Assembly (NCBI RefSeq): GCF_000478275.1 | Contig: NZ_ASJB01000080.1 | Span: 372,001 to 436,000, forward strand | From: Amycolatopsis orientalis DSM 40040 = KCTC 9412 | GTDB lineage: Bacteria > Actinomycetota > Actinomycetes > Mycobacteriales > Pseudonocardiaceae | Length of the DNA: 64,000 nucleotides | Reading direction: 5' to 3' | Shown: piece after piece, positions 22,167-30,723 of the stretch | Numbering within the stretch: position 1 is the first letter of the stretch | Layout: every line of letters starts with the position of its first letter | The notes under the pieces: generated by a model | Seen by the model: the letters and a program-made list of their open reading frames with translations, nothing else | What the model was told of the DNA's origin: nothing | Database searches by the model: none | Translations under genes and position numbers: made by a program

Positions 22167-23816
22167 TCAGTCGGCGAGTTGCTTACGGAGTTCCCGCTTG
22201 AGCACCTTCCCGGCGGCCGACACCGGGATCTGGTCGACGAAATGGACCGCCCGCAGTCGTTTGTACGGCAGCACCCGGGCGCCCACCGCCTCCATGAGCT
22301 GCTCCGCCGTGACGTTCTCGTCGTTACGGACCACGAACGCGACCGGCAGTTCGCCGACCTCGGTGTCCGGCTTGCCGACGACGGCCGCCGCCGCGACGCC
22401 GGGCAGGGTGATCAGCAGCTCTTCGAGTTCGCGAGGGAAGACGTTGTATCCCTTGTACAGCAGCATGTCCTTCTTGCGGTCCACAATGGACAGGTAACCG
22501 TCCTCGTCGAGGACGCCGATGTCGCCGGTGTGCAGCCAGCCGTCGACGAGCGCGGCCACGGTCTCCTCCGGACGCTGGTGATAGCCGATCATCACCTGCG
22601 GGCCGCGCAGGCACACCTCGCCGCGTTCCCCGGCGGGCAAGGGATCCTCGCCGCCTTCGGCCGGGACGATCTTGATCTCGGTGTCGGGCAGGGGCAGGCC
22701 GACCGAGCCGACCTTCCGCTCGGCGGACCGGGCGGACGGGGCGATGACCGCGCCCATGGTGACCTCGGTGAGGCCGTAGCCCTCGGTGATGATCACGCCG
22801 GGGAAGCGGTTCTGCAGCGCGCGGATCATCTCGTGGTTCATCGGCGCCGCGCCGGAGCCGATGGTCAGCACCGACGACAGGTCGGCCGTGTGGAACGCCG
22901 GGCAGGCGAGCAGCGCCGCGAACAACGCGGGCGCGCCGCCGATGGTGGTGACCCGCAGCATCTCGGCGTCGGCCACGTACGCGGCCGGGTCGAAGCGGTC
23001 GTGCAGGACGATCGTGCCGCCGTCGAGCAGGGGAACGTTGAGCGCGGCGATGGTGCCCATCGCGTGGAACCACGGCGTCAGGTTGAGGGCGATCCCCGTG
23101 CCGATCCGGGCGGGCCACTCGTCCGGGCCGCCGAGCTGTTCGACGATCACCTCTCCCGAACCGTCGACCGCCGGGACCGCGCCCAGCCGCCAGCAGGAAC
23201 TCTGCAGGCTGTTGACCACGACGTTCCGATGCGGCAGGCAAACGCCTTTCGACCGACCGGTCGTGCCGCCGGTGTACGCCAGATGGGCCAGGTCGCGATA
23301 GATGTCGATCTCCACGTCCGGTCGCTCGTCCGGGTGATCGGCGTAGAACTTCGTGAACTCGACTTCGTCCTCGCCCGTTGTCTCGGGTGGGTGCACGACG
23401 ATGCTCAGCCGTACCGACGTCCGGTCACGGATCGAAGCGAGCACCCGCGCGACGGGGCCGACGGTGACGGCCGCGACCGCACCGGCGTCGGCGAGCTGGA
23501 AGGCGAGGTCCTCCGGCGGGAGCAGGGGATTCGCCGGGGTGAAGGTGGCGCCCGCGAGCAGTGTTCCGTAGTACGCGACCGGGTACGCCAGGCAGTTCGG
23601 CAAGTGGAGCGCGACGACGTCGCCCCGGCCGATGCCCTCGGCGCGCAGCGCGTTCGCGAACCTGCAGGCCGCGCTGAACGTTTCGGCGAAGGTGAGGCTC
23701 TGGTCTCCGTGGGCGAAGGCCGTGCGGGAGCCCCAGCGAGCAGCGGCGCCGGCGAGAATCGAGCCGACCGGGACCTCGGGATAGTCGAGCGACCTGGGAA
23801 GCTGAGTGAGCTGCAT
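22167..23816 (-). CDS. AMP-dependent acyl/aryl-CoA ligase
   Basis: A 549-residue adenylate-forming enzyme of the 4-coumarate/fatty-acid CoA ligase type. The P-loop is YTGGTTGRSKGVCLPHRN (about 178-195); later YGLTEVTMG, GWLHTGDIGVLDEDGYLSIV (with the adenylate-binding Asp) and the hinge/catalytic lysine region DRKKDMLLYKGYNVFPRELE, then PVSAAGKVLKREL with the final catalytic Lys. It should activate a carboxylic acid with ATP and CoA. ATG 23816 is chosen because the family N-terminus begins there; the frame opens 25 codons earlier. It diverges from fadE25, so both may act on the same acyl-CoA. Confidence 0.9.
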   Translation of the reverse strand: MQLTQLPRSLDYPEVPVGSILAGAAARWGSRTAFAHGDQSLTFAETFSAACRFANALRAEGIGRGDVVALHLPNCLAYPVAYYGTLLAGATFTPANPLLPPEDLAFQLADAGAVAAVTVGPVARVLASIRDRTSVRLSIVVHPPETTGEDEVEFTKFYADHPDERPDVEIDIYRDLAHLAYTGGTTGRSKGVCLPHRNVVVNSLQSSCWRLGAVPAVDGSGEVIVEQLGGPDEWPARIGTGIALNLTPWFHAMGTIAALNVPLLDGGTIVLHDRFDPAAYVADAEMLRVTTIGGAPALFAALLACPAFHTADLSSVLTIGSGAAPMNHEMIRALQNRFPGVIITEGYGLTEVTMGAVIAPSARSAERKVGSVGLPLPDTEIKIVPAEGGEDPLPAGERGEVCLRGPQVMIGYHQRPEETVAALVDGWLHTGDIGVLDEDGYLSIVDRKKDMLLYKGYNVFPRELEELLITLPGVAAAAVVGKPDTEVGELPVAFVVRNDENVTAEQLMEAVGARVLPYKRLRAVHFVDQIPVSAAGKVLKRELRKQLAD

Positions 23817-23931
23817 CACCCGAACGTACGGACTTTGCGGCCAAAGACACAAGCGCTCGCGATGTCGCACGATGTGAACGAGCGCTAACATCGGTCAAAC
23901 TCCCATTCGCGGTTACGAAGAGGTGACGAAG

Positions 23932-25095
23932 GTGTCTGACGGCCCGGGTCTGTACCAGCTTGCCGAGGAGCACGAAGAGCTGCGGGCCGCGGTCCGTGCG
24001 CTGGCAGAGAAGGAGATCGAGCCGTACGCGGCCGAGGTCGACGAGAACGAGCGCTACCCGATCGAGGCGTACAACGCACTGGTCAAGTCGGGTTTCAACG
24101 CCGTCCACATCGGCGAGGCCTACGACGGCCAGGGCGCGGACGCCATCGGCGCCTGCATCGTGATCGAAGAGGTCGCGCGCGTCGACGCGTCGGCGTCGCT
24201 CATCCCGGCGGTCAACAAGCTGGGCACCCAGCCGATCATTCTTTCCGCGTCGGAAGACCTCAAGAAGCTTGTTCTGCCGTCGATCGCCTCTGGTGAGACC
24301 TCGGCGTCGTACGCGCTTTCGGAGCGCGAAGCAGGCTCGGACACCGCGTCTATGCGCACCCGCGCGAAGCTCGATGGCGACCACTGGGTGCTGAACGGCA
24401 CCAAGTGCTGGATCACCAACGCGGGTGAATCGTCCTGGTACACCGTGATGGCGGTGACCGACCCCAACGCCGAGAAGAAGGCCAACGGCATCTCCGCGTT
24501 CGTCGTCCACAAGGACGACCCCGGCTTCACCGTCGGCTCGAAGGAGCGGAAACTCGGCATCAAGGGTTCGCCGACCCGCGAGATCCACTTCGAGAACTGC
24601 ACCATCCCGGCAGACCGCATCATCGGCGAGCCCGGCACCGGCCTGAAGACCGCGCTGCGCACCCTCGACCACACCCGCCCGACCATCGGCGCGCAGGCGC
24701 TGGGCATCGCGCAGGGCGCCCTCGACGCGTCGATCGCGTACGTCAAGGAGCGCAAGCAGTTCGGCAAGTCGATCTCGGAGTTCCAGGGCGTCCAGTTCAT
24801 GCTGGCCGACATGGGCATCAAGATCGAGGCCGCCCGCAACCTCGTCTACGCCTCCGCCGCGGCGACCGAGCGCGGCGACAAGCGCGGCGGCTACATGGCC
24901 GCGGCCGCGAAGGCGTACGCGTCGGACATCGCGATGTCGGTGACGACGGACGCCGTGCAGCTTTTCGGTGGCGCGGGCTACACGCGCGACTTCCCGGTGG
25001 AGCGCATGATGCGCGACGCGAAGATCACCCAGATCTACGAAGGCACCAACCAGATCCAGCGCATGGTCATGGCGCGCGCCCTGCTCAAGGGCTGA
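23932..25095 (+). CDS. fadE25: Acyl-CoA dehydrogenase (FadE25-like)
   Basis: A 387-residue FAD-dependent dehydrogenase that forms the trans-2,3 double bond of acyl-CoA in beta-oxidation. FAD-binding YALSEREAGSDTASM, CWITNAGESSWYTV, the tetramer helix RKQFGKSISEFQGVQFMLAD and the catalytic-base segment IYEGTNQIQRM (Glu about 367) are all present. Sequence over the whole length closely follows mycobacterial FadE25 (Rv3274c), which also sits next to purE-purK. GTG 23932 with GAAGAGG upstream is preferred to GTG 23923. Confidence 0.93.
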   Translation: MSDGPGLYQLAEEHEELRAAVRALAEKEIEPYAAEVDENERYPIEAYNALVKSGFNAVHIGEAYDGQGADAIGACIVIEEVARVDASASLIPAVNKLGTQPIILSASEDLKKLVLPSIASGETSASYALSEREAGSDTASMRTRAKLDGDHWVLNGTKCWITNAGESSWYTVMAVTDPNAEKKANGISAFVVHKDDPGFTVGSKERKLGIKGSPTREIHFENCTIPADRIIGEPGTGLKTALRTLDHTRPTIGAQALGIAQGALDASIAYVKERKQFGKSISEFQGVQFMLADMGIKIEAARNLVYASAAATERGDKRGGYMAAAAKAYASDIAMSVTTDAVQLFGGAGYTRDFPVERMMRDAKITQIYEGTNQIQRMVMARALLKG

Positions 25096-25112
25096 CGCCC
25101 TCGGCCAAGTAC

Positions 25113-25159
25113 GTGAAGGCCCCCTTCATTGCGATAGACGCAGCGAAGGGGGCCTTCAC
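25113..25159. repeat. C-family hairpin 3' of fadE25
   Basis: Arms GTGAAGGCCCCCTTCATTG (25113-25131) and CAGCGAAGGGGGCCTTCAC (25141-25159) with a 9-base loop. It lies 17 bp after the fadE25 stop and is a likely terminator. Confidence 0.75.
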
Positions 25160-25181
25160 TGCGTTTCCGGCGCCGAAGACT

Positions 25182-25290
25182 CCGCATTTAGAGGACGAAA
25201 CGCGGTGCTTGCGCGAGCAACTATCGCATTCAGAGGACGAAACGCGGTAGTTGGAGACACGAACCACCGCATTCAGAGGACGAAATGCGG
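25182..25290. repeat. E-family array of three direct 24-bp mini-hairpins
   Basis: Units at 25182-25205, 25224-25247 and 25267-25290, each CCGCATT(T/C)AGAGGACGAAA(C/T)GCGG with a CGCATT/AATGCG-type stem and AGAGGACG loop. Start-to-start spacing is 42 and 43 bp, with unrelated spacers of 18-19 bp. The array fills the gap between fadE25 and a hypothetical gene. Confidence 0.8.
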
Positions 25291-25364
25291 GTGTGAGATC
25301 GGGCTTCGGTGAGATGCTTCACGGAGGGGCGGCGATCAAGCGCGGACCCTGTCACTCTCGAAGG

Positions 25365-25793
25365 ATGTTCTGGTCCGCTCCGGTGTCGTGGACACCGCAC
25401 GACGAGGACGAGCTGATCGCCGGTTGGCGGTTATGGCTCGAACTCGGGGATCGCACGTGGCCGTCGGCCGCGTGGGACGGGACGGCGGCCGACGTGGTGA
25501 GGCCGTTGCGCGAGCTGGTCGCGGCCTGCGACGAGATCGAGACGGGTTACCGCAAGGCGGTGGCCGAGCCGTCCGAGGAGTTCATCCGCATCATCCAATT
25601 CCTCGTGTTCACCGCCAGTCCGGTGATCGAGTTGTGGGCCGACGACGAGGTCCCGCTCGAGGCCGAGCGGATCGCTTTGCTGCACGCGGATCTGGCCGGT
25701 TTCGCCGAGCACGCTGAGCGGGTGCTCGAAGTGCTGGCGGTCAGCGGTGGCTGGACGGGTCTGGCCGCGGAGCACCGGCGGACGGATCGCTGA
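25365..25793 (+). CDS. Hypothetical protein
   Basis: A 142-residue acidic, helical, soluble protein that I do not recognise. It opens MFWSAPVSWTPHDEDELIAG; FIRIIQFLVFTASPVIELW (about 78-96) is hydrophobic but contains charged flanks and is more like a buried helix than a membrane segment. ATG 25365 has AAGG immediately before it. It converges with the next gene and the two overlap by 53 bp at their 3' ends. No function is proposed. Confidence 0.6.
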   Translation: MFWSAPVSWTPHDEDELIAGWRLWLELGDRTWPSAAWDGTAADVVRPLRELVAACDEIETGYRKAVAEPSEEFIRIIQFLVFTASPVIELWADDEVPLEAERIALLHADLAGFAEHAERVLEVLAVSGGWTGLAAEHRRTDR

Positions 25794-26199
25794 GCGAATC
25801 CGGCTTCTCGACCCACGCGAACCGCGCGCCCGCCAGGTGCTCGGTCAGCGGGTGAGCCAGCGCGAGCAGGGTCACCGGCGTGTTGTACGGCGCCTCGCCG
25901 GGCGCGATCGTGTAGCCGGTCTCGATCAAGGATTCTTCCTTCTCGTCGGACTCGACGTCGTGGCGCAGGACGCCGTCGTCGTTCGCCCAAGTCCCGCCGA
26001 GGGTGCGGTGGAACTCGAAGGCCAATTCGCCCGGCGTGAGCGTCGCCCAAGTGAAGCGGGACACCGCGAACTCGGTGCTCCAGCTCGACCAGTAGAGCCA
26101 TCCTGAGCCGTCGCGGCGGAACACCAGATCGACGGACTCGACGCTACCCGGATGCAGGATCTCATCCGTCCACATGCCGGTCAGACGTTCATCCCTCAC
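25741..26199 (-). CDS. Hypothetical protein
   Basis: About 152 residues, no signal peptide or TM. A beta-rich region (SVDLVFRRDGSGWLYWSSWS, STEFAVSRFTWATLTPGELA) looks like a small lipocalin-like or antiparallel sheet domain; IAPGEAPYNTPVTLLALAHP follows. I do not recognise the family. GTG 26199 is used; ATG 26175 is the other candidate and no strong ribosome site decides between them. The C-terminus overlaps the convergent gene by 53 bp. Confidence 0.6.
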   Translation of the reverse strand: MRDERLTGMWTDEILHPGSVESVDLVFRRDGSGWLYWSSWSTEFAVSRFTWATLTPGELAFEFHRTLGGTWANDDGVLRHDVESDEKEESLIETGYTIAPGEAPYNTPVTLLALAHPLTEHLAGARFAWVEKPDSLSDPSAGAPRPDPSSHR

Positions 26200-26371
26200 A
26201 GAGCAGATTCTGCCTGTCGGGGCGGGGATAACGTGAAGGAGATGCCGCCGACCGGGTTCGGTTCCTGTCGGATACCTGTCGATCACGCTCCGGAGGTGCC
26301 GTCCGGGGCGCCCGGTGCCCTACCGTGATCCGGGTAAGTTGAATATTCACCGATCAGAAAGCTGATACCCG

Positions 26372-26797
26372 ATGTTCGCTCGTTTCAAGGATGTCGCCCT
26401 CCTGCTGGGCCGGATCGGGGTCGGTGTGGTGTTCCTCGCCCACGGCCTGCAGAAGTGGGATAACGGGATCGACGGCACCGCGAAGTTCTTCGAGCAGACA
26501 GGAATCCCGCTGCCTACGCTGGCGGCGATCTTCGCGATCGCGGTGGAGATCGTGGGAGCCATCTTGTTCATCGTCGGTTTCCTGACGCCGCTGGTGGGCC
26601 TCGGCTTCGTCGTGGTCTCCGTCGGTGCTCTGCTCTCGGTGCACCTCGACAACGGCTTGACCGGTCAGGGCGGTTACGAGCTGGTCCTCGTCCTGGCGGT
26701 GGCCGGACTGGCGCTCGGCTTCAACGCCGGGAAGCTCTCGCTCGACCACGTGCTCTTCGGACGCAAGCGTGAGGCGAAGCAGCTTCAGGACGCCTGA
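26372..26797 (+). CDS. DoxX-family membrane protein
   Basis: A 141-residue protein with four transmembrane helices and the DoxX pattern: LLLGRIGVGVVFLAHGLQKW in helix 1, then FEQTGIPLPTLAAIFAIAVE in helix 2 and VGFLTPLVGLGFVVVSVGAL in helix 3. DoxX-like proteins act in membrane redox or thiosulfate/quinone metabolism; in mycobacteria a DoxX protein works with SodA and SseA, but no such partners are here. It is monocistronic by spacing, and a B-family element follows 30 bp after its stop. Confidence 0.87.
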   Translation: MFARFKDVALLLGRIGVGVVFLAHGLQKWDNGIDGTAKFFEQTGIPLPTLAAIFAIAVEIVGAILFIVGFLTPLVGLGFVVVSVGALLSVHLDNGLTGQGGYELVLVLAVAGLALGFNAGKLSLDHVLFGRKREAKQLQDA

Positions 26798-26827
26798 CCT
26801 CTTCACGGACCGCGGTCTGGGTCTAGC

Positions 26828-26912
26828 CGGGCTGAAGGGCGCTTTCCCCGCATCGCATGCGGGGAAAGCGCCCTTCGCCGCATGAGATGAGAGGAAAGGC
26901 CCCTTCAGCCCG
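26828..26912. repeat. B-family three-arm palindromic element
   Basis: Same layout and orientation as 14232-14316: outer arms CGGGCTGAAGGGCGCTTTCC and AGGAAAGGCCCCTTCAGCCC, middle arm TGCGGGGAAAGCGCCCTTCG. The left and middle arms make a nearly perfect hairpin around CATCGCATG. It sits between DoxX and the convergent TIGR03089 gene. Confidence 0.8.
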
Positions 26913-26919
26913 TGACACT

Positions 26920-27627
26920 TCAGGCTGGAAGGTCCGCGGTCGTCCGCTCGGCTTCGCGCCGGGCCGACAGCTTGGCCGGATCCGCGTCCGTGATCTGGAC
27001 CAGATGCGCACCGGCCGCCAGCGGGGTCAGGAATCCGGCGAGGATGCCGTCGGTGCCGGTCCATTCCACAGTGGACAGCACGCGGTCCTCTGCGGACAGT
27101 CCCAAATCGGCGGCCCTCGATCGGGCTTCGGCGAGTACTTCGTCCACAGTGGATGAACCGAGTGCGGGAGTGTCGCCGGGCACGGGGAACAGGGGACTGA
27201 ACTGGTCGCCCGCAAGCCGGGCCTCGGTCAAGTAGTCCAAAGCCCCGTCGGGTACGGAACCGGCGGGCAGCCCGAGGCCCATCGGGTGCAGCGAGACGAC
27301 GGCGGTCGCGGCCGCGTCGGAAACGCCGTCCGGCGCGATGAACGCCACCCGCGCGCCCGCGGTCTCCGTCACCACCCTGGCACCGCACCACCACGCGCCC
27401 AGCAGGACACCGGCGGTCTGCCAATGCGACGGCAGCACCACGGCCACCTCGTCGCCCGGTTCGACGTCGAACTCCTCGACCAGCCAGTTCGCCGTCTTGG
27501 CGGCCCAGTTCACCGTGGTCGCCACGGACAGCTCGACCCGGCTGCCCTGCTTGTCGTCGTAGTGCGTGATCAGCGGTTTCGCGGGCGACCCGAGCACGGG
27601 CCGCAGCAGCAGTTCGGTGAGGCTCAC
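26920..27627 (-). CDS. TIGR03089 family protein
   Basis: A 235-residue protein of the actinobacterial TIGR03089 family, which looks like the N-terminal part of an adenylate-forming enzyme (GDEVAVVLPSHWQTAGVLLG resembles the early acyl-CoA synthetase helix) but has no P-loop or C-terminal domain. It is therefore not expected to be an active ligase. It starts 10 bp after the LCP gene stop and is co-transcribed with it, the same arrangement as Rv3267-Rv3268 in M. tuberculosis; a link to wall-polymer attachment is inferred only from this. Confidence 0.85.
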   Translation of the reverse strand: MSLTELLLRPVLGSPAKPLITHYDDKQGSRVELSVATTVNWAAKTANWLVEEFDVEPGDEVAVVLPSHWQTAGVLLGAWWCGARVVTETAGARVAFIAPDGVSDAAATAVVSLHPMGLGLPAGSVPDGALDYLTEARLAGDQFSPLFPVPGDTPALGSSTVDEVLAEARSRAADLGLSAEDRVLSTVEWTGTDGILAGFLTPLAAGAHLVQITDADPAKLSARREAERTTADLPA

Positions 27628-27637
27628 GCCCCCAACG

Positions 27638-28954
27638 CTAGTTCACGCAGGGAACGCTCGACGCGGCGAGCAGCGGAGCGGCACCGGCGGCGCCGCCGCC
27701 ACCGCCCCGGCCCACCAGGCCGGAGACGAAGGTCCGCACGGCGGCGGGGTCGATCTCGACGATGCTCTGGCCGTCTTCGCTGCGGCCGTTGATGTTCACC
27801 ACTGGGATGGTCGTGAACGTCAGGTCGCCCGACGCGATGCCCTTCGCCTGCTGCGCGAAGTCCAGCAGGTCGAGACCCTCGTCCAGGACGATCGACCGGC
27901 GCACGACGTCCATCAGGCCGCTCATCGTCGACGGACTGGTCAGCGTGCCCGCCGAAAGCACCTGGTTCAGCGCCGAAGACAGGAAGGCCTGCTGCCGCAC
28001 GATGCGGTCGAGGTCGCCCCGCGGCAGGTTCTTCCGCTGGCGCACGAACGAAAGCGCCTCGCCGCCCGAGACGACCTGTTCACCGCGCCGGAAGTTCGCG
28101 CCGGAGTCCTTGTCCTCTGTGGAGTGGTTCAGGCAGACCTTGACCCCGCCCAGCGCCTCCGTCAGCAGGTAGAACCCGAGCAGGTTGACCTCGGCGTAGT
28201 GGTCGATGCGGATCTGCGTCAGGTCCTGCACGGTCTGGACCAGTGCCCGGCGGCCCTCCTGGTCGGAGTCGCGTTCGAGTTTCGCCTGGTCGGACTCGCC
28301 GCGATGCGCGTTCGCGTAGTTGGCCTTCGCGACGCCGTACGCGGAATTGATCTTGTTCTTGCCGCGCCCGGGGATGTCGGTCCAGGTGTCGCGCGGGAGC
28401 GAGACGCCGGACGGTTTCCCGCCGTTCTTCGGGATGCGCAGGATGATGATGGTGTCGGTGTTGACGCCCGGCTTCTCCTCGGTGCGCAGCTCCTTGAGCA
28501 CCCTCAGCGGCAGCGGGTTGCCCTGCGCGTCGGTGCGCGCGTCGCTGCCGACCAGGAGGATGTCGGTCGCGCCGTCGTCGGCGGGCGGCGCGGCGGGGTC
28601 GTCGGCCTTGCTCAGGGCGTTCGTCGTGGGGACGTTGTTCTGCAACTGGTCCTTGGTGACGTACGCGTACCCCGTGGTGCTGAGGGCGAGCAAAGACACG
28701 AGCCCGAGTGCGATCCGGCGGGTGATCCGGCCGGCGCGGCGCAGCCGGCGCTCGGGTACGGCGAGTACACCCGAGACCGATTCGTCTTCGGGCGGGGTGG
28801 ACGGCTGGGGGAGCGGATTCCGCGGGTACGGCGTCGGGACGAACCGAGCCTCTTCGTTACTCTCGGTGTTCGATTCGGTGTCCTCTTCCGGCTTCGGCTC
28901 TTCGGCGTCCGATGTGTCCGGACGTTCGCCGATGTCCTTGTCCTCGCTGTCCAT
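27638..28954 (-). CDS. LytR-CpsA-Psr (LCP) family cell-wall glycopolymer ligase
   Basis: A 438-residue membrane-anchored protein: an acidic cytoplasmic tail of about 85 residues (EDTESNTESNEEARF), one TM (about 87-108), then the LCP domain with DILLVGSDARTDAQGNPLPL, NTDTIIILRIPKNG, SLPRDTWTDIPGRGKNKINS and FVRQRKNLPRGDLDRIVRQQ. The Arg and Asp residues that bind the pyrophosphate-lipid are kept. LCP enzymes transfer polyprenyl-linked glycans (arabinogalactan, teichoic acid) to peptidoglycan. The protein ends in SVPCVN, the same last residues as the next LCP. It is equivalent to Rv3267 by position. Confidence 0.9.
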   Translation of the reverse strand: MDSEDKDIGERPDTSDAEEPKPEEDTESNTESNEEARFVPTPYPRNPLPQPSTPPEDESVSGVLAVPERRLRRAGRITRRIALGLVSLLALSTTGYAYVTKDQLQNNVPTTNALSKADDPAAPPADDGATDILLVGSDARTDAQGNPLPLRVLKELRTEEKPGVNTDTIIILRIPKNGGKPSGVSLPRDTWTDIPGRGKNKINSAYGVAKANYANAHRGESDQAKLERDSDQEGRRALVQTVQDLTQIRIDHYAEVNLLGFYLLTEALGGVKVCLNHSTEDKDSGANFRRGEQVVSGGEALSFVRQRKNLPRGDLDRIVRQQAFLSSALNQVLSAGTLTSPSTMSGLMDVVRRSIVLDEGLDLLDFAQQAKGIASGDLTFTTIPVVNINGRSEDGQSIVEIDPAAVRTFVSGLVGRGGGGGAAGAAPLLAASSVPCVN

Positions 28955-29042
28955 CCCTGTTCACCCCCCTTGGCTGCCCGTAGGTCCGATCGTAGGAGAA
29001 GGCTAGGCCACCGGAAGGTCGGCCACGCTGAGTACCCGGAGA

Positions 29043-30572
29043 TTAATTGACGCAGGGCACATTGCCCGCGACGATCGGCGTCGTGGTGGGGGCCGGAGCG
29101 CTGGACGGTGGCTGAGCAGGCTTCGACGGGGCCGTCGGGGTCGACGTCGTGGACGGCGCCGTGGCCGTGCCCTTGAAGTCCTTGCCGAGCAGGACCCGCA
29201 CCTTGCCGGGGGCGACATCGCGATCCGCCTCGGCCTGCACCGCGGTGCCGAAGAACTGCTTGATCAGGGCGAGCGCGTCGTCGTCACCCGGCGCGTAGCG
29301 GATGACCGTGGAGTTGCGCGTGCTGAGCTTGGTGTCGGCCGCGAGTTTGAAACCCTTGCCCTGCAAGAGGTTCCGGGTATCGGTGGCCAGCGTGGGCGAA
29401 CCCGACCCGTCGAACAGCTCGACGGTCACCTTCTCCGCGCCCGGCAGGGTGGCCGGGGTCTGGGTGGGCGCCGTCTGCCCGTCGGAGGTCAGGCGGTTGA
29501 CCTCGGCCTGCACCTGCGCCGGATCCACCCGGAGCACGGCGGCGCCGCCGATGATCGCGTCGCCCTGGGTCGGGATCGTGTGGAACTCGACGTTTCCGCT
29601 GGTCAGCCCGCGCATCTGCGCGGCGAACTCCGGCAGGTCCCAGCCCGCCGACAGCACGACCGACTTCTTCACCGCTTCGATCAGGCTCGAGATCTTCGCC
29701 GGATTGGTCAGGACGTCCGACGAGAGGACCTTGTTCGCCAGCCCGGACAGGAAGGCCTGTTGCCGCGCGATCCGGTCGAGGTCGCCGTTCTGCAGGTCGT
29801 ACCGCTGGCGGACGAACGCGAGCGCCTGGACGCCCTCGACGGACTGCCGTCCGGCGGGCAGGTCGACACCGGACTTCCGCTCCTTGACCGGGCCGTTGAG
29901 GCAGACCTCGACGCCGCCGATCGCCTTGGTGATCTCGTAGAAGCTCGACAGGTTCACCTCGGCGTACCGGTCGATCATCTTCGGCTTGCCGATGAACTTC
30001 TCCAGCGTCGCGATCAGGTTCTTGCGGCCGGCGTCCTTGGCCTTGGCGTCGACGTCCTTGAGGTCGAAGTTGCCCTGCTGCTGCAGTGTCTTCGACGTGT
30101 CGTTATAGGCATACACGTACGCGCTGTTGAGCTTGTGCTTGCCGAAGCCGCCGGTGATCTCGACCCACGAGTCGCGGGGGAAGGAGATCGCGATCGCCTT
30201 CTCGCCGTTCTGGGGGATGTGCACCAGGATCATCGTGTCGGTCTGGCGCTCGCCGTCGGAGTTGCCCGCGTGGAGCATGTCGAGGACCTCGCGCGGCAGC
30301 GGGTTGCCCTGCGCGTCGGTGCGGCTGTCCTGGCCGACGAGCAGGATGTCGATCGCGCCGTCCAGCGGTTTCGCCGGCGGGTGGCCGTTGTCCTCGAAGA
30401 GGTTCGTCGTGGCGAAGCCCTGCGCCTGGTCGCCGAGGAGCTGCCAGCCCCACCAGGTCAGCGCCAGGACGGTGATCGAGATCAGGCTGAGGACGACCTT
30501 CACCCCGCGACGGGCGAACACCACGAAGCCGCCACGGCGCGCCGGAATGGGTGGCCCGGGCCACTCGGTCAC
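29043..30572 (-). CDS. LCP family glycopolymer ligase with LytR_C domain
   Basis: A 509-residue protein: short cytoplasmic N-terminus, TM about 24-46, LCP domain (DILLVGQDSRTDAQGNPLPR, TDTMILVHIPQNGEKA, SFPRDSWVEITGGFGKHKLN, FVRQRYDLQNGDLDRIARQQ), then a LytR_C domain (about 385-475, KVTVELFDGSGSPTLATDTR onward) and a Thr/Pro-rich tail ending NVPCVN. GTG 30572 is chosen for the GGAGG seven bases upstream. It is a paralogue of the 27638-28954 protein with an extra C-terminal module, and probably acts on the same or a related wall polymer. Divergent from rmlB with 151 bp between. Confidence 0.9.
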   Translation of the reverse strand: MTEWPGPPIPARRGGFVVFARRGVKVVLSLISITVLALTWWGWQLLGDQAQGFATTNLFEDNGHPPAKPLDGAIDILLVGQDSRTDAQGNPLPREVLDMLHAGNSDGERQTDTMILVHIPQNGEKAIAISFPRDSWVEITGGFGKHKLNSAYVYAYNDTSKTLQQQGNFDLKDVDAKAKDAGRKNLIATLEKFIGKPKMIDRYAEVNLSSFYEITKAIGGVEVCLNGPVKERKSGVDLPAGRQSVEGVQALAFVRQRYDLQNGDLDRIARQQAFLSGLANKVLSSDVLTNPAKISSLIEAVKKSVVLSAGWDLPEFAAQMRGLTSGNVEFHTIPTQGDAIIGGAAVLRVDPAQVQAEVNRLTSDGQTAPTQTPATLPGAEKVTVELFDGSGSPTLATDTRNLLQGKGFKLAADTKLSTRNSTVIRYAPGDDDALALIKQFFGTAVQAEADRDVAPGKVRVLLGKDFKGTATAPSTTSTPTAPSKPAQPPSSAPAPTTTPIVAGNVPCVN

Positions 30573-30723
30573 GTGCGGTCCTCCACGAATCTCCCCAGGG
30601 CACACGTGTGCCTCGGATACAACTCTACTGATCCTCGTGTTAGACGTCCGTAGGCTGGTGGAAGGTTGCCCCGGTCGTGACACACTCGCCGGGTCCGGGA
30701 AGTCGTACAAGGAGGATCGCGGG

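Noticed and set aside
25182..25290. CRISPR-like array (three repeats, 42-43 bp period)
   Set aside because: Only three repeats, spacers of 18-19 bp are too short, no cas genes are nearby, and the same units occur as inverted pairs at two other gene ends.
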